From positions 1 through 64,000 of the forward strand of contig CAZASA010000002.1 in the NCBI GenBank assembly GCA_964487685.1: a stretch of DNA of 64,000 nucleotides. Direction: 5' to 3'. Both the position numbers and the translations under genes were made by a program. This stretch comes from JABDGZ01 sp964487685. GTDB taxonomy: Bacteria > Omnitrophota > Gorgyraeia > Zapsychrales > Fredricksoniimonadaceae. Below, piece after piece: positions 16,205 to 24,743 of this stretch; the first letter of the stretch is position 1, and each line of letters begins with the position of its first letter. The notes under the pieces are model-generated. The model was given only the letters and a program-made list of their open reading frames with translations, was not told the origin of the DNA and made no database searches.

Positions 16205-17659
16205 ATGACCAAAGAATGGTGCCTGTTGACTTTATTGGAAGATTACCCTCATTTGTCGTTGGTGCGTGATGCCCTTAAGGACAGCCGCAAGCGCGTGTTC
16301 CTGGTGGGCGGGGCCTTGCGTGATCATTATCTCGATCGCAAAGGCAATGATTTTGATTTTGCCGTTGATCGTGGCGCCGTCGCCCTGACGCGTAAACTTG
16401 CCCGCCGGATCAAAGGAACCTTTGTATTGTTGGACCATGAGCATGGCAGCGCACGGGTCGTTAAAAAACTGGACGGGAAGATCGTGACCTTTGACTTTAC
16501 CGATTGGCGTGGGGCCACTATCCAGAAAGACCTGTTATTAAGGGATTTTACGGTTAATACCTTGGCCATGGATATCCTGTCCAAGAACATGGATGAGGGG
16601 GCCATTCTCGAGGTCAAAGGTGCCCGACGGGATTTAGCGGCAGGGGTGGTGCGCATGGTAAGCCCGAAGGTATTTAAGGACGATCCGTTGAGGCTCTTAC
16701 GTGCTTTTAGTTTGCATGCCGTGCTAGGTTTCAAGATCGACGCCGTGACCCTGGCCCAGATCAAGAAAGACGCGCATTTGATATCTTCAGTTGCCGCGGA
16801 AAGGATCCGTGAGGAGATCTTTAGGGTCTTGGCATCGGGCCGCGCCTATGAGACGGTCTGTCACATGGATAAGATCGGGCTATTGCGCCAGGTCATCCCG
16901 CAGGTCACGGTCATGGAAGGAGTGCATCAGGGTGGGTATCATCATTTGGATGTATGGCAACATACCTTGCAAGTCCTTTTTAATACTGAAAAGATCAGTA
17001 AAGAAAAATGCGTTGATGAGCGTATTAAAAATTATTTGGAAGAGCTTATCGGTGGTGGGCATTCGCGCCTGGCGTTATTAAAAATGGCGGCCATCTTGCA
17101 TGACATTGGAAAACCGGAAACCCGTCGCAAAGAAGGCGCACGCATGACTTTTCATACGCATGAACACGCCGGGGAAAGGATCACCAGGCAGGTCGCCAAG
17201 CATCTAAAGCTTTCCGTTAAAGAACGCTTTTTTCTGGAGGACGCGGTGCGTATGCATTTAAGGCCGGGATATCTGTCGAATTTTAAAGTCCCCAGCCCCA
17301 AGGCCATATTCCGGTATTTGAGGGACACCAAGGACGAGGCAGCAAGTCTTGCGATTTTGGCCTTGGCAGACCAGGCGTCCACCCGCGGGCCTTTGACGAG
17401 CGAAGCCAAACACAAGCATCATGCCAAGATCTGTCACATGCTCATCGAGCGATATTTTAGCGTAAAAGATCAAAAACCTAAAGAGCGTCTGTTAACAGGT
17501 TATGATCTCATCAAGGTCTTGAAATTAAAACCTTCAAAACTATTTGGCGAGATCCTTAGAGAAGTAGAAGAAGCCGTGGCGTTGGGTAAAATAAAGACCA
17601 AAAAGGAGGCTTTGGCCCTTGCGATTGCACAAACTGCCAGACACCGTCCTAAGCATTAA
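16205..17659 (+). CDS. CCA-adding enzyme / polyA polymerase with HD domain
   Basis: 484 residues from the ATG at 16205; an upstream in-frame extension overlapping the DUF151 gene is rejected because it has no family similarity. The class II nucleotidyltransferase head shows VFLVGGALRDHYL and the metal-binding DFDFAVD; motif FTVNTLAMDI follows, then RLLRAFSLHAVLGF. The C-terminal half has an HD phosphohydrolase domain (AAILHDIGKPETR with a later HTHEHAGERI). It adds CCA to tRNA 3' ends, or could be a poly(A) polymerase; motifs here do not separate the two. The 3' end overlaps ygfZ by 41 bases. Confidence 0.85.
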   Translation: MTKEWCLLTLLEDYPHLSLVRDALKDSRKRVFLVGGALRDHYLDRKGNDFDFAVDRGAVALTRKLARRIKGTFVLLDHEHGSARVVKKLDGKIVTFDFTDWRGATIQKDLLLRDFTVNTLAMDILSKNMDEGAILEVKGARRDLAAGVVRMVSPKVFKDDPLRLLRAFSLHAVLGFKIDAVTLAQIKKDAHLISSVAAERIREEIFRVLASGRAYETVCHMDKIGLLRQVIPQVTVMEGVHQGGYHHLDVWQHTLQVLFNTEKISKEKCVDERIKNYLEELIGGGHSRLALLKMAAILHDIGKPETRRKEGARMTFHTHEHAGERITRQVAKHLKLSVKERFFLEDAVRMHLRPGYLSNFKVPSPKAIFRYLRDTKDEAASLAILALADQASTRGPLTSEAKHKHHAKICHMLIERYFSVKDQKPKERLLTGYDLIKVLKLKPSKLFGEILREVEEAVALGKIKTKKEALALAIAQTARHRPKH

Positions 17660-18251
17660 GGGGAATGCCGCCGGGTTCCTCAATGGGATCACTTCGAATA
17701 CCCTGGATGCTCCCCGCAATGCGTTTTTAAACCAGCATGGGCGGATCATCGCAACGATCCGCCAACAGAAGATCAGCGATGAAGAATTCTTGATCAGCGT
17801 GCCATCTTTTGCGGTGGAAGGACTTCTCAAGCATCTGGAGCGGTATGTTAAACTGAGCCATGTGCGCATTGATCCGGCCACTGAGAGCATTTATGTGGAT
17901 ATGGACAGTGCACAATGGGTTTGGACATCAGAGCAAGCAAGCAGCAGCGTTAGCGACGATGAATTTACCCTTTTTAGGCTGGGGGAAAATCTGCCATTGA
18001 TGGGTATTGATTATATGGCTGATGAATTTATCCTGAATGTGCATGAAAATGATTATGTCTCCTATACCAAAGGCTGTTTTTTAGGCCAGGAACCGGTGGC
18101 CAAGGTCCATAACCGCTCCAAACCAACCCGGCGTTTGATCGTCGCCTTTGAAGATCAATGCCTTCCAGAGCATGCCGCTAAAATGACTTCAAAAATAGCA
18201 GATCCCGTCAGCGGCCGCCGTAAAGGTTTTGTATTTGTGAGCAATAAATGA
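17619..18251 (+). CDS. ygfZ: YgfZ/GcvT-type folate-binding protein
   Basis: 210 residues from a TTG at 17619, chosen because AAGGAGG lies about 10 bases upstream. It carries the family signature KGCFLGQEPVAKVHNR (usual form KGCY-IGQE-), with the Cys involved in folate-dependent iron-sulfur cluster repair. It is shorter than E. coli YgfZ (326 residues), lacking most of the C-terminal barrel. It helps maintain enzymes such as MiaB; no partner is adjacent, though tRNA-modifying genes occur elsewhere in the window. It starts inside the end of the CCA gene. Confidence 0.85.
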   Translation: MRLHKLPDTVLSIKGNAAGFLNGITSNTLDAPRNAFLNQHGRIIATIRQQKISDEEFLISVPSFAVEGLLKHLERYVKLSHVRIDPATESIYVDMDSAQWVWTSEQASSSVSDDEFTLFRLGENLPLMGIDYMADEFILNVHENDYVSYTKGCFLGQEPVAKVHNRSKPTRRLIVAFEDQCLPEHAAKMTSKIADPVSGRRKGFVFVSNK

Positions 18252-18274
18252 CACGGAGATTTATTTCCCCATAC

Positions 18275-18303
18275 TTGCCCCATCGGTAAATACCCGTTAT
18301 AAT
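18275..18303 (+). promoter_or_regulatory. Promoter candidate predicting a leaderless mRNA
   Basis: TTGCCC (18275-18280), 17-base spacer, TATAAT (18298-18303). Only 7 bases separate the -10 box from the ATG at 18311, so transcription would start at or next to the start codon, and no ribosome-binding site is present. Confidence 0.5.
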
Positions 18304-18310
18304 TAATTGT

Positions 18311-19201
18311 ATGAATCCTTGTAAATACTTTATTATGCTGCCATTATTGTGGTGGGCCGTAAGCGTCAGGGCCCAAGAGCCACAAGAAATGGCCATGCCG
18401 GAGCAATGGCAATTGACCTTGGATATGATCAAGTCTAAAACACAGGATTTGATGATCGAAAATAATGGCCTGCAGGTACAATACCGGCAGTTATACGGAG
18501 AGCTAGAGAAATTGCAGCGAGAGGTCTTTGACTGGCAAAGTAAGAATGAGCTGATGGCACTCTCGTTAAAACAAAGGCATGGACGGACAGACCAGCAGAT
18601 GAGGATCGATGATCTTCAAGGGCAGATCAGGATAAAAAAAGAACGGCTTGGTGCGCTCAAAGTCCGGAAAAATACAGCGCCGGACATGTCAGGGAACAAT
18701 GACCTGACCCAATGGCGGCAACAGCTTGAAGATGAAAGTAAACAGGAAGTAGTCCTGGAAAATGAATTAAAAGACCTTCAAGCCGGCAATAACACGCAAA
18801 ATTTGAAGGAAGAAGATATCATCGCCCAGAATAAAATACTTGAAGCCCGTCTGGAGCTTTTGCGTGCCGGCCAAATAAGCCCGGGCAGCAATTATCCGGA
18901 GGCACAGGCAGATTATCATGTCCGAATGGTCGATCAGCTTAAAGGCCGCAAGGAAGAGCTTGAGGCCAAGATCAGTGCCTATGAATCACGCATGGAGCAA
19001 TTAAAGGAATCGTCCTTGCTGTCCCTGTCGTGGACGCAAAAGAGAAAAAGGCTCATCCATGAGATGGTCGTGACAGATGCCCGTAATAATCAGATGCGGG
19101 AGAAGATCAAGGTATTGCATGAGGACATTGATGTTTTAAATCAACAGATAGCCATGTTGGAGCACCGTTTGAATTTTGTTAAAGTACCAGCCGCCAAGTG
19201 A
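18311..19201 (+). CDS. Secreted coiled-coil protein
   Basis: 296 residues. Residues 1-21 form a signal peptide ending VRAQ. The mature part is almost wholly charged helix with heptad-like runs (YRQLYGELEKLQREVFDWQ, LENELKDLQA, ILEARLELLRAG, VLHEDIDVLNQQIAMLEHRL), predicting a long periplasmic coiled coil. No enzymatic motif. It resembles envelope spacer proteins of PVC-type bacteria only in general form. It is preceded by a strong promoter-like sequence and ends next to the AsnC-domain gene. Function unknown. Confidence 0.7.
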   Translation: MNPCKYFIMLPLLWWAVSVRAQEPQEMAMPEQWQLTLDMIKSKTQDLMIENNGLQVQYRQLYGELEKLQREVFDWQSKNELMALSLKQRHGRTDQQMRIDDLQGQIRIKKERLGALKVRKNTAPDMSGNNDLTQWRQQLEDESKQEVVLENELKDLQAGNNTQNLKEEDIIAQNKILEARLELLRAGQISPGSNYPEAQADYHVRMVDQLKGRKEELEAKISAYESRMEQLKESSLLSLSWTQKRKRLIHEMVVTDARNNQMREKIKVLHEDIDVLNQQIAMLEHRLNFVKVPAAK

Positions 19202-19215
19202 CAAGGAGAATGATT

Positions 19216-19548
19216 ATGACTAAAGTTAAGCCGAATGCGACGATGGTGCGCGCCATGATCGAAGTGTCGATAACACCCCAAAAGGACGTGGGTTTTGACA
19301 ACATTGCCGAGAGGATATACAGTTACCCGGAGGTCAAAAGCTGTTATCTGCTTTCCGGCGGTTTTGACCTTTTGGTCATCGTCGAGGGTGATACGATCCA
19401 GACCGTGGCGGATTTCGTCGCGGCGAAATTGTCATCCATGGCCAATGTACGCCAGACAGCCACGCATTTTTTACTGCGCAAGTACAAAGAAGAAGGACAG
19501 ATCTTTAAACATCCCAAAAATGAACGCAGACAAAACATTTCATATTGA
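19216..19548 (+). CDS. Stand-alone AsnC/Lrp ligand-binding (RAM) domain protein
   Basis: 110 residues from the ATG at 19216, with AAGGAG eight bases upstream (a GTG at 19198 is rejected). The sequence MVRAMIEVSITP...IAERIYSYPEVKSCYLLSGGFDLLVIVEG...VADFVAAKLSSMANVRQTATHFLL is the amino-acid-sensing RAM fold of Lrp/AsnC regulators, but the N-terminal helix-turn-helix is absent. It may sense an amino acid and modify another protein, or pair with a DNA-binding Lrp. The aminotransferase gene begins 14 bases downstream, matching the common pairing of Lrp-type regulators with aminotransferases. Confidence 0.85.
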   Translation: MTKVKPNATMVRAMIEVSITPQKDVGFDNIAERIYSYPEVKSCYLLSGGFDLLVIVEGDTIQTVADFVAAKLSSMANVRQTATHFLLRKYKEEGQIFKHPKNERRQNISY

Positions 19549-19562
19549 AGGAATTTATTTCA

Positions 19563-20714
19563 ATGAGGATATCTAAACGTGTTGACAAAGTAGCGCCCTC
19601 AGGTATCAGGGCATTTTTTGACCTTGTGTTGGGCATGAAGGACGTCATCTCTCTTGGTGTTGGAGAGCCGGATTTCGTCACTCCCTGGCATGTGCGCGCC
19701 CGCGCCATTGAATCCCTGGAGCAAGGGTACACTTCTTATACATCCAATAAGGGCATGATCGAACTTAGGCAGGACATCAGTGCGTTTTTAAAAAAGCGCC
19801 ATCAGCTTGCCTATGACCCTGAAGAAGAAGTCTTGATCACTGTCGGTGTCAGCGAGGCATTGGACCTGGCGATGAGGGCTGTCCTTAATCCAGGCGAAAA
19901 AATTTTGATCCCCGAACCCTGCTATGTGGCCTATGGCCCGGTAGTTGAATTAGCAGGCGGTGAGGCAATATTTCTAAAAACAACGGGCCAGACCGGTTTT
20001 AAGGTGACTCCCAAACAAATTGAAGATGCCGTTAAACCGGGTGTGCGCGGTATCCTGCTTGGCTATCCCAGCAATCCGACGGGAAGCTCCTATTCTAAAA
20101 AAGAATTGGAAGAGCTGGCCCGTGTCTTCAAGAAACATGACCTGCTGGTCTTCAGTGATGAACTTTATGATGAATTGACCTACGATTTCGAACATACGCC
20201 GATGGCTACCTTACCGCAGATGCGCAATCGGGTGATCTATTTAAATGGTTTTTCCAAAAGTTATGCCATGACAGGATTTCGTATCGGCTATGCCTGCGGG
20301 CCTGAGGACATTATCGCAGCCATGACCAAGATCCATCAATATACGATGTTATGTGCGCCTATCACCAGCCAAATGGCGGCCATTGAAGCTTTAAAAAACC
20401 CGGTAGCGGATGTGTTGGCCATGAAAAAGGAATATGACCGCCGCCGGCGTTTTATTGTCGGGGCCTTGAACGATATCGGGCTCACCTGCCATATGCCTCA
20501 AGGGGCTTTTTACGCTTTCCCGTCGATAAAGGTATCGGGCGAGAATGCGATGGATTTTGCCAGGAATTTATTGTTAAAGCAGAAAGTGGCCCTGGTGCCG
20601 GGCGATGCCTTCGGCCAGAGCTGCAGCGATCATGTGCGCATTTCCTATGCGTCAAGCTATGATAATTTAAAGGAAGCTGTTGCCCGCATTGAAAAATATT
20701 TGAAGAAAAAATAG
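19563..20714 (+). CDS. Class I/II PLP aminotransferase (aspartate aminotransferase-like)
   Basis: 383 residues from ATG 19563 with GAAGGA 10 bases upstream. Fold type I aminotransferase: VISLGVGEPDFVTP at the start, YPSNPTGSSYSKKEL, the PLP-ring Asp in LLVFSDELYDELTY, the PLP lysine in LNGFSKSYAMTGFRIGY and the carboxylate-binding Arg in HVRISYASSYDNL. It belongs with PatA/AspC-like enzymes; the exact amino donor cannot be told. It is co-transcribed with the RAM-domain gene, which may sense its product. Confidence 0.9.
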   Translation: MRISKRVDKVAPSGIRAFFDLVLGMKDVISLGVGEPDFVTPWHVRARAIESLEQGYTSYTSNKGMIELRQDISAFLKKRHQLAYDPEEEVLITVGVSEALDLAMRAVLNPGEKILIPEPCYVAYGPVVELAGGEAIFLKTTGQTGFKVTPKQIEDAVKPGVRGILLGYPSNPTGSSYSKKELEELARVFKKHDLLVFSDELYDELTYDFEHTPMATLPQMRNRVIYLNGFSKSYAMTGFRIGYACGPEDIIAAMTKIHQYTMLCAPITSQMAAIEALKNPVADVLAMKKEYDRRRRFIVGALNDIGLTCHMPQGAFYAFPSIKVSGENAMDFARNLLLKQKVALVPGDAFGQSCSDHVRISYASSYDNLKEAVARIEKYLKKK

Positions 20715-20736
20715 AAGTTTAAGGAAAGGACCACGC

Positions 20737-21150
20737 ATGCGTAAAGAGCACGCGCCAAAGATCTCACGGAAAAAAGAGGATGTCGATTTCGAGATTGCTT
20801 TTTATGAGAATATCCTTAAGGAAACGCCTAATTTTATAGAAGCCTTGAGCGCTATCGGAGATTTGTATACACGGGCAGGCCTTTGGCAAAAGGGTTTGGA
20901 AGTAGATCTTAAACTTTCCCATCTAAGGCCTGAGGACGCGATCGTTTTTTATAATCTGGCCTGTTCCTATGCTTTGCTTAACCAAACCCGTGCCGCCCTG
21001 GGTGCTTTGACTAAGGCCATTGATCTTGGCTACGATGATTTTGAACATTTAAAGGGCGATACCGACCTGGACAATCTTCTTAAGGACGAGCATTTTCAGC
21101 AGTATATCAAACAGTTGGAAAAAAAGAAGAAGACCTCCAAACAGCATTGA
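20737..21150 (+). CDS. Small TPR-repeat protein
   Basis: 137 residues. Residues about 18-120 form two to three TPR-like helix pairs (EIAFYENILKETPNFIEALSAIGDLYTRAGLWQKGLEVDLKLSHLRPEDAIVFYNLACSYALLNQTRAALGALTKAIDLGY). No signal peptide, basic ends, so probably a cytoplasmic scaffold. It precedes yjbQ by one base and follows the aminotransferase by 22 bases. Partner unknown. Confidence 0.8.
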   Translation: MRKEHAPKISRKKEDVDFEIAFYENILKETPNFIEALSAIGDLYTRAGLWQKGLEVDLKLSHLRPEDAIVFYNLACSYALLNQTRAALGALTKAIDLGYDDFEHLKGDTDLDNLLKDEHFQQYIKQLEKKKKTSKQH

Positions 21151-21151
21151 G

Positions 21152-21571
21152 ATGAAAAATTTTCGCCAAGAATTATGGTTCCATACCAAGACCCGCCGGG
21201 CGTATATCAATATCACCGACAAGGTGCAGTCGGCCATCGACCAAAGCGGCATCCAGGAAGGATTATGTCTGGTCAATGCCATGCACATCTCGGCCAGTGT
21301 TTATATCAACGACGATGAAAGCGGGCTGCTGCATGATTATGATGCGTGGCTGGAGAAATTGGCCCCCCATGAGCCGGTTTCCCAGTACAGGCATAATGAT
21401 ACCGGGGAAGACAATGCTGACGCGCATATCAAACGCCAGCTGATGGGCAGGGACGTGGTCGTGGCCGTGACCCGCGGCAAATTGGATTTTGGTCCCTGGG
21501 AACAGATCTTTTACGGCGAATTCGACGGACGTCGGGACAAGAGGGTTTTAGTCAAAATTATAGGGGAATAA
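21152..21571 (+). CDS. yjbQ: YjbQ/UPF0047-family protein
   Basis: 139 residues, typical length. Family features: ITDKVQSAIDQSGIQEGLCLVNAMHISASVYIND with the conserved metal-site His, then YRHNDTGEDNADAHIKRQLMG and a C-terminal LDFGPWEQIFYGEFDGRR. E. coli YjbQ has weak thiamine-phosphate synthase activity, but the true role is uncertain. A thiamine cluster lies at 51.7-54.3 kb in this window, not adjacent. It is followed one base later by a sugar kinase gene. Confidence 0.92.
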   Translation: MKNFRQELWFHTKTRRAYINITDKVQSAIDQSGIQEGLCLVNAMHISASVYINDDESGLLHDYDAWLEKLAPHEPVSQYRHNDTGEDNADAHIKRQLMGRDVVVAVTRGKLDFGPWEQIFYGEFDGRRDKRVLVKIIGE

Positions 21572-21572
21572 T

Positions 21573-22478
21573 ATGAGCTTAGTGGTTTTAGGGACAGTGG
21601 CGTTGGACCATGTCAAAACACCTTCAGGGTCGAAAAAAGATATGTTAGGCGGCTCAGCCGCTCATTTTGCCATGTCCGCCAGGCTTTTTACTGACGTGCA
21701 TATGGTGGCGGTGGTGGGCAAGGATTTTCCGGTCAGGCACCTGGATTTTTTAAGGAGCAAGGGCATTGACCTGTCGTCAGTCAAGATCAGCAGCGGCAAG
21801 ACCTTCCGCTGGAGAGGTGAATATAAAAAAGGGGACCTGAACACGGCCCTGACCCTGGCAACGGAATTGGGGGTTTTGCAAAGTTATGTGCCTGAATTAA
21901 AGGAACATCAAAAAAGCTTGCCCAATATTTTCCTGGCTAATTTCGATCCGGATTTGCAAATACAGCTGTTCAAACATTTGAAAAATCCGCGATTGATCGG
22001 TTTGGACAGCATGAACCTTTGGATCACCCATAAACAAAAGTCTTTACGCCGGTTAATGAAGATGGTGCATCTGTTCGTGGCCAATGACAGCGAAGCCAGG
22101 GCATTGTCTGGTGAGAACAATCTGATCATGGCGGCCAAACGCCTGCGGGCCATGGGGCCCAGGATGATCGTCATTAAAAAAGGCGAGCATGGTGTCTTGT
22201 TTTACAGCGACCAGGTGATGTTTTCATTCCCGGCCTTCCCGGTTGAAAAAGTTATTGACCCCACTGGTGCCGGAGATACCTTTGCCGGCGGGCTGATGGG
22301 TTATTTAAGCCGAGTCAACAAGCTCGACGATAAAACCTTGCGCAAGGCCTTATTGTACGCCACGACCGTTGCTTCTTTTAACGTGCAAGGCTTTGGCATG
22401 GCCCGCACCGCATCGTTGACTATGCCTGAGGTCGAGGAACGCATGAAGTCCTTGGTTAAATTTTTTGCACTGACATAG
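21573..22478 (+). CDS. PfkB-family carbohydrate/nucleoside kinase
   Basis: 301 residues. Ribokinase fold: N-terminal GTVALDHVKTPSG and GGSAAHFAMSARLF, and the C-terminal PfkB signature DPTGAGDTFAGGLMGY with the catalytic Asp in GAGD. It transfers phosphate from ATP to a sugar or nucleoside hydroxyl; the substrate cannot be fixed (adenosine, ribose and fructose kinases all share these features). It is one of a tight run of genes from the RAM domain to era. A strong hairpin follows its stop codon. Confidence 0.88.
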   Translation: MSLVVLGTVALDHVKTPSGSKKDMLGGSAAHFAMSARLFTDVHMVAVVGKDFPVRHLDFLRSKGIDLSSVKISSGKTFRWRGEYKKGDLNTALTLATELGVLQSYVPELKEHQKSLPNIFLANFDPDLQIQLFKHLKNPRLIGLDSMNLWITHKQKSLRRLMKMVHLFVANDSEARALSGENNLIMAAKRLRAMGPRMIVIKKGEHGVLFYSDQVMFSFPAFPVEKVIDPTGAGDTFAGGLMGYLSRVNKLDDKTLRKALLYATTVASFNVQGFGMARTASLTMPEVEERMKSLVKFFALT

Positions 22479-22480
22479 AT

Positions 22481-22511
22481 CCCCGCATGGCCAATTGGCC
22501 AAGCTGCGGGG
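22481..22511 (+). terminator. Strong GC hairpin after the PfkB gene
   Basis: CCCCGCA (22481-22487) pairs with TGCGGGG (22505-22511) and encloses the perfect palindrome TGGCCAATTGGCCA (22488-22501). It lies two bases after the stop. No T-run follows, and the likely ribosome-binding site of the next gene starts 8 bases later, so it may be an attenuator or mRNA stabiliser rather than a true terminator. Confidence 0.5.
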
Positions 22512-22533
22512 TCCTGTTGGGAGAGGTCTTAAT

Positions 22534-22797
22534 TTGAGAACGATCAGTTTTTGGGCGGCGGTGATCCTGCCATTGTGGGACATCCCTTTGATGGTGCGCG
22601 TTGTGCGAAGGAAATCTTCACAGGACATCTCGTTGGTATGGGCCGCCGGTCTGTGGGCAACGTCGGTCTTGATGGCCCCCAGTGCTTTTATTACCGGGGA
22701 TAAAGTAGCTATGGGTTTTAATATCGTCAATGTGATCATGTTATCGGGTGTTTTGATCGTGGTCATAAAATACAGGAAAGGTCAGCCATGCATTTAG
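22534..22797 (+). CDS. SemiSWEET-like small membrane protein, copy 1
   Basis: 87 residues from a TTG at 22534 with GGGAGAGG 7 bases upstream; an earlier TTG at 22495 would run through the hairpin. Three hydrophobic helices with the loop pattern ILPLWDIPLMVRVVRRKSSQDISLVW and a third helix GFNIVNVIMLSGVLIVV. This matches the layout of SemiSWEET/PQ-loop proteins (Pro in helix 1, K-S-x-DIS loop, Asn in helix 3), which dimerise into sugar channels, but the PQ pair is replaced. The next gene encodes a close paralogue. Substrate unknown. Confidence 0.7.
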   Translation: MRTISFWAAVILPLWDIPLMVRVVRRKSSQDISLVWAAGLWATSVLMAPSAFITGDKVAMGFNIVNVIMLSGVLIVVIKYRKGQPCI

Positions 22798-23045
22798 TGG
22801 AGAACATTGGTCTCGTGGCCGGGATCATTATGCCCTTATTTAATATCCCTTTGATCGTTAAGATCATCCGCCGGCGTTCTTCGGCAGACATTTCTATCGC
22901 CTGGGCCATGGGGGTATGGATCTGTGCCTTGTTGATGGCCCCTTCGGGCTTTACTTCCAAGGATATAGTTTGGCGCAGTTTTAATATTGTTAACCTGGTT
23001 CTTTTTACAGGGGTTGTGATCGCTGTCTGGAGGTATCGCAAATAA
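22788..23045 (+). CDS. SemiSWEET-like small membrane protein, copy 2
   Basis: 85 residues, overlapping copy 1 by 10 bases. It has the same three-helix plan: IGLVAGIIMPLFNIPLIVKIIRRRSSADISIAW, LLMAPSGFTSKDIVW, FNIVNLVLFTGVVIAVWRYRK. Roughly half of the positions match copy 1, so the pair arose by tandem duplication and may form a heterodimer. A SemiSWEET has one three-helix bundle and works as a dimer; two linked genes are halfway to a fused SWEET. The PQ motif is again absent (IPL). Confidence 0.7.
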   Translation: MHLVENIGLVAGIIMPLFNIPLIVKIIRRRSSADISIAWAMGVWICALLMAPSGFTSKDIVWRSFNIVNLVLFTGVVIAVWRYRK

Positions 23046-23046
23046 T

Positions 23047-23970
23047 ATGGCCAAAGAATTAAAAAGCGGCATCGTTGCCATCGTGGGAAGGCCCAATGTA
23101 GGCAAATCAACACTTCTCAATGCTATCTTGGGTGAAAAAGTGTCCATTGTCTCTGATGTGCCGCAAACAACACGCCATCAGATCAGGGGCATTCACACCG
23201 ACGAGCGCGGCCAGATCGTTTTTATCGATACGCCGGGCATCCACGCGGGCAAGGACAAGCTGGATAAATACATGAATCGGGCTTCGTTGGGGAGCATTGA
23301 TTCCGTTGACGCGGTGATACACATGGTGGATGCCAGCGAGAAAACCGGCCTTGAAGAAAAACATGTGATCACGCGGCTTAATAAGTGCGGCAAACCCATT
23401 ATCGTGGGACTAAACAAGATCGATATCACCAAAGGAAAATTTGTCCCCGAGTATATCAAGCTTTGGGAAGAGGTCCGCGGCGTTCCCATGACCGAGATCA
23501 AAGATTTGATCTTGTTTCCTCTCTCAGCCCTTAAAGGCACCAATGTTAAAAAAATGATCGACCTGCTTTTTGAACAAATGCCCGTAGGCCCGCTCCTTTA
23601 TCCTGAAGATACACTTACAGATTTTCCCAAGCGCATGGCCATGGCGGACCTGATCCGTGAAAAACTATTCCTGCTGATGCGAGAAGAGATCCCGCATTCC
23701 ATCGCTGTAATCATCGAGGGCGTCCAGCCTAAAAAAGGCAATGTTCTGCATATCCGCGCGGCCATCCTGGTTGAACGCGAGTCCCAAAAAGAGATCGTCA
23801 TCGGAAAATCCGGCGCCATCTTAAAACAGGTAGGCACCGAAGCACGCAAAGATCTAGAAGAGCTGGTTGACAGCAAGGTCTTCCTGGAACTTTTTGTGAA
23901 GACCAGCTCAAATTGGCGCGAAGATTACGGCACCCTCGAAGATATGGGATTTGTCTTTAGCGATCTTTAG
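23047..23970 (+). CDS. era: GTPase Era
   Basis: 307 residues. G1 GRPNVGKSTLLNAILGEKVSIVS, G2 PQTTRHQIRGI, G3 DTPGIH, G4 NKID, G5 SALKG, and a C-terminal KH domain including IVERESQKEIVIGKSGAILKQVG and RKDLEELVDSKVFLELFVK. Era binds the 3' end of 16S rRNA and takes part in 30S maturation. It starts one base after the second SemiSWEET-like gene, so it belongs to the same transcript. Confidence 0.97.
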   Translation: MAKELKSGIVAIVGRPNVGKSTLLNAILGEKVSIVSDVPQTTRHQIRGIHTDERGQIVFIDTPGIHAGKDKLDKYMNRASLGSIDSVDAVIHMVDASEKTGLEEKHVITRLNKCGKPIIVGLNKIDITKGKFVPEYIKLWEEVRGVPMTEIKDLILFPLSALKGTNVKKMIDLLFEQMPVGPLLYPEDTLTDFPKRMAMADLIREKLFLLMREEIPHSIAVIIEGVQPKKGNVLHIRAAILVERESQKEIVIGKSGAILKQVGTEARKDLEELVDSKVFLELFVKTSSNWREDYGTLEDMGFVFSDL

Positions 23971-23988
23971 CGATTGTCGTCGAAAATC

Positions 23989-24663
23989 ATGTCCGGACCA
24001 AAACTTTTGGATAGTAAGCAGATTGCAGAGGTCATTAAACGGCTGAAGATCGCCATGCGTGACCTTCCTGACCCTTCTGTGACCTTGGTGGGCAAGAAAT
24101 TCAAGAGTCCGTTCTTGGTGCTGATATCCTGCTTGTTAAGCTTGCGTACCCGTGATGAAACGACCTTACCAGCCTCTGAACGCCTCTTCGCCCGGGCAGA
24201 TACCATGGAGGGCATGCTTAAAGTTCCGCTCGATGAACTGCGAAAATTAATTTATCCGGTCGGTTTTTATAAAACAAAAGCCACCCGCATCCATGAGATC
24301 TGTGCAGATCTGATCCATCGCTTTAAAAGTCAAGTGCCGGATGATATTGAATTGCTTTTGACGCTCAAAGGGGTGGGGCGCAAGACCGCGAACTTGGTCA
24401 TGACCGAGGGTTTTGGCAAGCCGGGGATATGCGTTGATACCCATGTACATCGGATATCCAATCGCCTGGGATATATCAAGACCAAGACCCCGGAACAAAC
24501 AGAATTTGCATTAAGAAAAAAACTGCCCGGCAAATATTGGATCGAATATAATGCTTTGCTCGTGACCTGGGGACAAAATGTTTGCAAACCTATTTCACCG
24601 ATGTGCACCAGCTGTCCGGTTGTAAAAATTTGCCAACGGGTAAATGTGGGCATCAGCCGGTAA
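23989..24663 (+). CDS. nth: Endonuclease III (DNA glycosylase/AP lyase)
   Basis: 224 residues from the ATG at 23989 (a TTG at 23974 is an alternative). Helix-hairpin-helix LLTLKGVGRKTANLVM contains the catalytic Lys, the catalytic Asp is in GICVDTHVHRISNRLGY, and the 4Fe-4S cluster loop uses Cys residues in VCKPISPMCTSCPVVKIC. It removes oxidised pyrimidines and cleaves the abasic site in base excision repair. Located 18 bases after era. Confidence 0.95.
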   Translation: MSGPKLLDSKQIAEVIKRLKIAMRDLPDPSVTLVGKKFKSPFLVLISCLLSLRTRDETTLPASERLFARADTMEGMLKVPLDELRKLIYPVGFYKTKATRIHEICADLIHRFKSQVPDDIELLLTLKGVGRKTANLVMTEGFGKPGICVDTHVHRISNRLGYIKTKTPEQTEFALRKKLPGKYWIEYNALLVTWGQNVCKPISPMCTSCPVVKICQRVNVGISR

Positions 24664-24743
24664 ATGAGGGCCTCCTTCCTTTAATTAGAATTAAAAATAT
24701 TTATGGTATTTTGTCGGATTTTTGATAAATTGATTGCAATATT

